Assembly: GCF_020535405.1 (NCBI RefSeq) | Contig: NZ_CP085036.1 | Location: 2,046,001 to 2,110,000 of the forward strand | DNA from: Antiquaquibacter oligotrophicus | GTDB lineage: Bacteria; Actinomycetota; Actinomycetes; Actinomycetales; Microbacteriaceae | Direction: 5' to 3' | DNA: 64,000 nt | Part shown: positions 60,454-64,000 of the stretch, in pieces | How positions within the stretch are numbered: the stretch's first letter is position 1 | Layout of the letters: each line of letters starts with the position of its first letter | The notes under the pieces: model-generated | Told to the model about the DNA's origin: nothing | Databases searched by the model: none | The model's input: only the letters and a program-made list of their open reading frames with translations | Made by a program: the position numbers and the translations under genes

Positions 60454-63400
60454 ATGCGCTCCACCCGACTCGTCCGCCCTCTCTCTCCCCGATTCCGCGC
60501 AGGCCTTGCCGCCGCCGCGACCGTCGCTCTTGTTGCACTCTCCCTCCCGTTCGCGGCGACGTCGGCATCGGCCGCCGCCAGCGACCCGCAGACGATCGTC
60601 GTGAAGGTCGGCTCCGTGCGCGGCACGTCCAGTGTTGGTTCTCTTTCCGGTGTCACACTCGAGCTCCGCAACGGCACGAGCGAGCCGACCACCGCGGTCG
60701 GGCAGCCGTGGTCGACCTGTACGAGCGATGCGAGTGGCAACTGCACGTTCACTGTGCCGAACTCAGGTTCCGGCGGCGCAAACAACGGCAAGCAGTTCTG
60801 GGTGACGCAGGTCTCGGCTCCGAGCGACTACTACCTCAACCCGGCGCTCATCACGGGTGACGGCACCAACAGTGGCGCGAACCGCTTTGCGTCGACGCCG
60901 TACTCGTACCGCACGCCCGCCCTCAGCGGCAGCGGAACGATCACCCTCCCGGCTACCACGGGGATGCCGTCATCGACGACGGTCGGAATCGCGCCGAACA
61001 CCTTCACCTCGAACACGAGTGATCGCTACAAGACCGGCGGAATCGTGCCGGTCTCGCAGGCCAACAACCGCTACCAGACCACGTGTCAGGACGGACTCAA
61101 GGTCGCCATCCTCTTCGACCTCTCAACGTCGATGACCTCGAACAACAACGAGGGCATCAACGGTGCGCGTACTGCTGGCAAGGCGTTCGTCAACTCGCTC
61201 ATCGGCACCGGTTCGCAGGTCGCGCTCTACACCTTCGGCACAAACGCGCCCAAGAACACCTCCGCCAGCGGCAAGAACTACCCGACCCTGACCACGGTCA
61301 CGTCGTCGTCGGCAACCACCCTCAACGGCTACATCGACGCCTACACCGCTAGCGACATCAACTACACCAACTGGGATCGTGGGCTGTGGCAGTTGGCCCA
61401 GGCGAGCGACACCTTCGACATCGCGGTTGTGCTCACCGACGGCAACCCGACCGTCTACGGGGCGAACCCGTCCAACCCCTCGAGCCCCGTCTGGACCAAC
61501 AACCGGCACGTCGAGGAGGCGATCTTCTCCGCCAACGCGCTCAAGAACAAGGGCACACAAATGCTCACGTTCGGTGTCGGCGAAGGTATCTCCGCCGTAA
61601 CCGGCCAGAACCTTCGTGCCGTCTCCGGTACCCAGGAGTGGACCGGAACGGGCTCCATCGCCAACTACGACTACGCCAAGACCAACGACTGGGCGCTCGT
61701 CGCGAGCCAGCTCAAGGCACTCGCGGCAGGCCTCACCTGCAAGGTACCGATCACGGTCACCAAGACCGAGGAGCTGTTGAACGGTACGTCGCAGCTCGGT
61801 CAGGGCTGGAGCTTCTCGGCATCCGAGACCGGGCCCGGCTCCCTCACGGGTGCGGCGTCGCAGACGACCGGGTCGAACGGCCAGGCATCCTGGTCCCTCA
61901 ATTTCACGTCGGCGACGGATGCCGGCACCGTGACCATCACGGAGACCATCAAGAACTCCGGGTGGCAGCTCAAGAGTGTTGTCTGTACCAACAACGGGTC
62001 CCCGTTCTACTCGGGAACCAGCCTGAGTTTCGAACTACCGAACCTCACTCTCGGTGACAACATCGCCTGTGCCGTCACCAACCAGCAGGTCCAGGCGAGT
62101 GTCAAGGTCGACAAGTCGTGGGTGGTCAACGGCACAACCTACGCCAACGGAGCACAGATCCCGTCGAGCCTCGCAGCGCAGCTCACGCTCGGTGGGAGCG
62201 CCCAGGCGTGGGGTGCGACAAAGGAGAACCTCCTGGTCGGGTCAACGACCACGATCACGGAGTCGATGAGCGGCACGCCGAGCCTGTGCACCGTGACGAG
62301 TCAGCGTCTGAACGGACCGGGCGCGACCAATGTTGATCTCTCGGCCTCGAAGACGTTCACCACCCCGGCGCTCGCCGCGGGCCTGACGACCTACACCGTC
62401 ACCAATACCGTCGACTGCCGCAGCGAGCTCACGCTCGTCAAGCACGTCACCAACAACGACGGCGGCACGGCGACCTCAGCGGCGTGGAGCCTCAGCTACG
62501 GCGGCACGTCCGTCGCGAGCGGCACCACCAGCACGGTGGCGGCGGGAAGTTACGCGCTCGCCGAGTCCTCCGTCGCCGGGTACGCACCGCGTGCCAGCAA
62601 CCCCATCGTGTGCAGCGAAGGACTCTCGGGCAGCACGGTGACCGTGCCGATCGCGGCATCCGTCACGTGCACCTTCTACAACGACGACATCGCCCCGACC
62701 CTGAAGCTCGTGAAGGTCGTCGAGGGTGCGGCCGGAGTGGCGCCGACGAACTGGACGCTGTCGGCCAAGCAGGGACTCACCACGGTGGTCACCGGTAACG
62801 GTTCGACCGCAGTGACCCCCGTCAAGGCGAACACCGACTACGTGCTGTCGGAGTCGCCCAATAACTTCCCGTCGGCCGCGGACTTCGAAGCGAGCGACTG
62901 GAGCTGTGTCATCAACGGTGGCTCGCCCGTGACCCTCCAGGGCGGAGCGTTGCCGAGGCTCGCTCTCGACGATGACGCGGTGTGCACGATCGTGAACTCG
63001 CCGATCGCGGCCACGCCCGAGATCGTGAAGTCGGTTGCGCCGCTTCAGCAGAACGCCGACGGAACATGGACGATCACGTACACGGTCGCCGTGACCAACC
63101 CGAGCCTCTACGGCCCCATCACGTACGACCTCGCGGACACCCTCGCCTTCGGCGGCACCATCACGACAACAGCGAGCGCGACCGGTCCCTCGCCGCAGGC
63201 GGCGACCTGGAACGGCGTCGACAACGTCGTCCTCGGTGATGACGTGACCCTCGCTGCGAATTCCACTCACACGTACACGGTGGTGGCCCAGGCGTCCGTG
63301 CCGAACGGTGCACCGACCTCGGTCACCGCGTGCCCGACGGGTGAGGGCAACGGCGGCTTCCTCAACCGCGCAACGCTCACGGTGGATGGTGTCGACTACA

Positions 63401-64000
63401 CCGACGACGCCTGTGCGACCCCGGTCACCCCCACCTTCTCGAAGAACGCGGGAACGGCAACCAGCAACGGTGACGGCACCTGGACGCTCACGTACACGCT
63501 CACAGCGACAAACGGTTCGAGCATCCCGCTGTACTACGACCTCGTTGATGACCCCGCCGCGACCCTCCCCGCTGGTGTCACCATTGTCAGCGGAAGCGCG
63601 TCGAACGGAAGCGAGTGGAACCCGCTCACCTCCACCACCGTCGCGGACGACGAGCCGCTTGCGGCAAACAGCTCGACCGCGTACACGATCACGCTCGTTG
63701 TCGACATCGCGCCCACGGTGACCTCGAGCGCCCTCGACTGCACGGTCGACGGGCAGGGACTGCTCAACAGCGCGTCGCTGACCTCGGGCAACCAGGTCCT
63801 GACGGATGACGCGTGCCTCACCATCCCCGTTCCGACGATCGTTCACGACAAGACCGTGACCTCCACGAGCCAGAACTCCGACGGCACCTGGACGATCGTC
63901 TACGACGTCCTCGTGAAAAACACGGGCACCGTACCCGGTCGGTACGACCTCGCAGACGAACTACATGTCGCGGTTCCCGACACGATCACCGTGGTGAGCG
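60454..64000 (+). CDS. Large surface protein with vWA domain and repeated beta-sandwich domains (runs off window)
   Basis: At least 1182 residues, open to the window edge. Signal peptide 1-42 (RFRAGLAAAATVALVALSLP ... ASAAA). A vWA domain begins near Asp222 in ILFDLSTSM (DxSxS metal site), with VVLTDGNPT later. It is followed by SpaA/DUF11/Cna-B-like beta modules: several KTEE/KV(V)K starts, TCTFYNDD, and repeats of the form N-x-DGTWT-(I/L)-x-YTVxVTN-like at about 62860-63970. Such proteins are typically pilus- or wall-linked adhesins; a sorting signal would lie beyond the window. Confidence 0.85.
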   Translation, partial: MRSTRLVRPLSPRFRAGLAAAATVALVALSLPFAATSASAAASDPQTIVVKVGSVRGTSSVGSLSGVTLELRNGTSEPTTAVGQPWSTCTSDASGNCTFTVPNSGSGGANNGKQFWVTQVSAPSDYYLNPALITGDGTNSGANRFASTPYSYRTPALSGSGTITLPATTGMPSSTTVGIAPNTFTSNTSDRYKTGGIVPVSQANNRYQTTCQDGLKVAILFDLSTSMTSNNNEGINGARTAGKAFVNSLIGTGSQVALYTFGTNAPKNTSASGKNYPTLTTVTSSSATTLNGYIDAYTASDINYTNWDRGLWQLAQASDTFDIAVVLTDGNPTVYGANPSNPSSPVWTNNRHVEEAIFSANALKNKGTQMLTFGVGEGISAVTGQNLRAVSGTQEWTGTGSIANYDYAKTNDWALVASQLKALAAGLTCKVPITVTKTEELLNGTSQLGQGWSFSASETGPGSLTGAASQTTGSNGQASWSLNFTSATDAGTVTITETIKNSGWQLKSVVCTNNGSPFYSGTSLSFELPNLTLGDNIACAVTNQQVQASVKVDKSWVVNGTTYANGAQIPSSLAAQLTLGGSAQAWGATKENLLVGSTTTITESMSGTPSLCTVTSQRLNGPGATNVDLSASKTFTTPALAAGLTTYTVTNTVDCRSELTLVKHVTNNDGGTATSAAWSLSYGGTSVASGTTSTVAAGSYALAESSVAGYAPRASNPIVCSEGLSGSTVTVPIAASVTCTFYNDDIAPTLKLVKVVEGAAGVAPTNWTLSAKQGLTTVVTGNGSTAVTPVKANTDYVLSESPNNFPSAADFEASDWSCVINGGSPVTLQGGALPRLALDDDAVCTIVNSPIAATPEIVKSVAPLQQNADGTWTITYTVAVTNPSLYGPITYDLADTLAFGGTITTTASATGPSPQAATWNGVDNVVLGDDVTLAANSTHTYTVVAQASVPNGAPTSVTACPTGEGNGGFLNRATLTVDGVDYTDDACATPVTPTFSKNAGTATSNGDGTWTLTYTLTATNGSSIPLYYDLVDDPAATLPAGVTIVSGSASNGSEWNPLTSTTVADDEPLAANSSTAYTITLVVDIAPTVTSSALDCTVDGQGLLNSASLTSGNQVLTDDACLTIPVPTIVHDKTVTSTSQNSDGTWTIVYDVLVKNTGTVPGRYDLADELHVAVPDTITVVS

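Overview
This is a high-G+C actinobacterial chromosome segment, most likely from Microbacteriaceae. The call rests on gene content: a 6C RNA, a Tad pilus locus next to topA, the block RidA / DUF4177 / bifunctional PBP with PASTA domains / metallophosphoesterase that resembles M. tuberculosis Rv3678c-Rv3683, and an FMN riboswitch before ribD-ribE-ribBA-ribH. GTG starts and 1-4 base stop/start overlaps are common.

Layout. 1-6.4 kb: tail of an unknown gene, tRNA-Pro, a DUF4012 membrane protein, metallophosphoesterase, PBP, DUF4177 protein, RidA. 6.4-7.6 kb: an AbiEi/DUF559-type gene between two 92-bp imperfect inverted repeats. 7.7-14.1 kb: acetyl-CoA synthetase, 6C RNA, glycosyltransferase plus GH92 mannosidase operon, flavin/F420-type oxidase. 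14.2-17 kb: Tad genes, with two F domains fused in one protein. 17-23.8 kb: topA, tmk, holB, a secreted lipoprotein hydrolase, a TetR regulator.

23.9-40.5 kb: a compact, apparently complete siphophage-type prophage of about 16.6 kb integrated into tRNA-Thr(CGT). Left to right it has a minus-strand XRE repressor that runs into attL, a 22-bp duplicated operator, a divergent HTH gene, a chain of overlapping early genes (replication-like winged helix, MazG-like, HNH), terminase, portal, an in-frame prohead protease-capsid fusion, tail genes with a short tape measure, fibre, M15 endolysin, holins, then minus-strand lipoprotein, HTH and integrase genes. If the two ends are joined in the order of the excised circle, the repressor frame continues past the att core for 21 different residues and then overlaps (ATGA) a 32-codon membrane ORF that overlaps the integrase start. 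That is the architecture of integration-dependent immunity (repressor C-terminus exchanged by integration) and is the most interesting inference in the window.

40.6-64 kb: CAP-domain exported protein, S13 D-Ala-D-Ala peptidase, nicotinamidase, aldehyde dehydrogenase, exported intradiol-dioxygenase-like lipoprotein, a ribbon-helix-helix regulator with a palindromic operator, DUF4097 protein plus DrrAB-like ABC transporter, rRNA methyltransferase, ABC exporter, MFS transporter, riboflavin operon under an FMN riboswitch, trpS, exonuclease III, and the 5' part of a very large vWA-domain surface protein that runs off the right edge. Most of the window is ordinary housekeeping chromosome; the accessory parts are the 6.4-7.6 kb repeat-flanked gene, the prophage, and several repeat or palindrome elements in intergenic regions.
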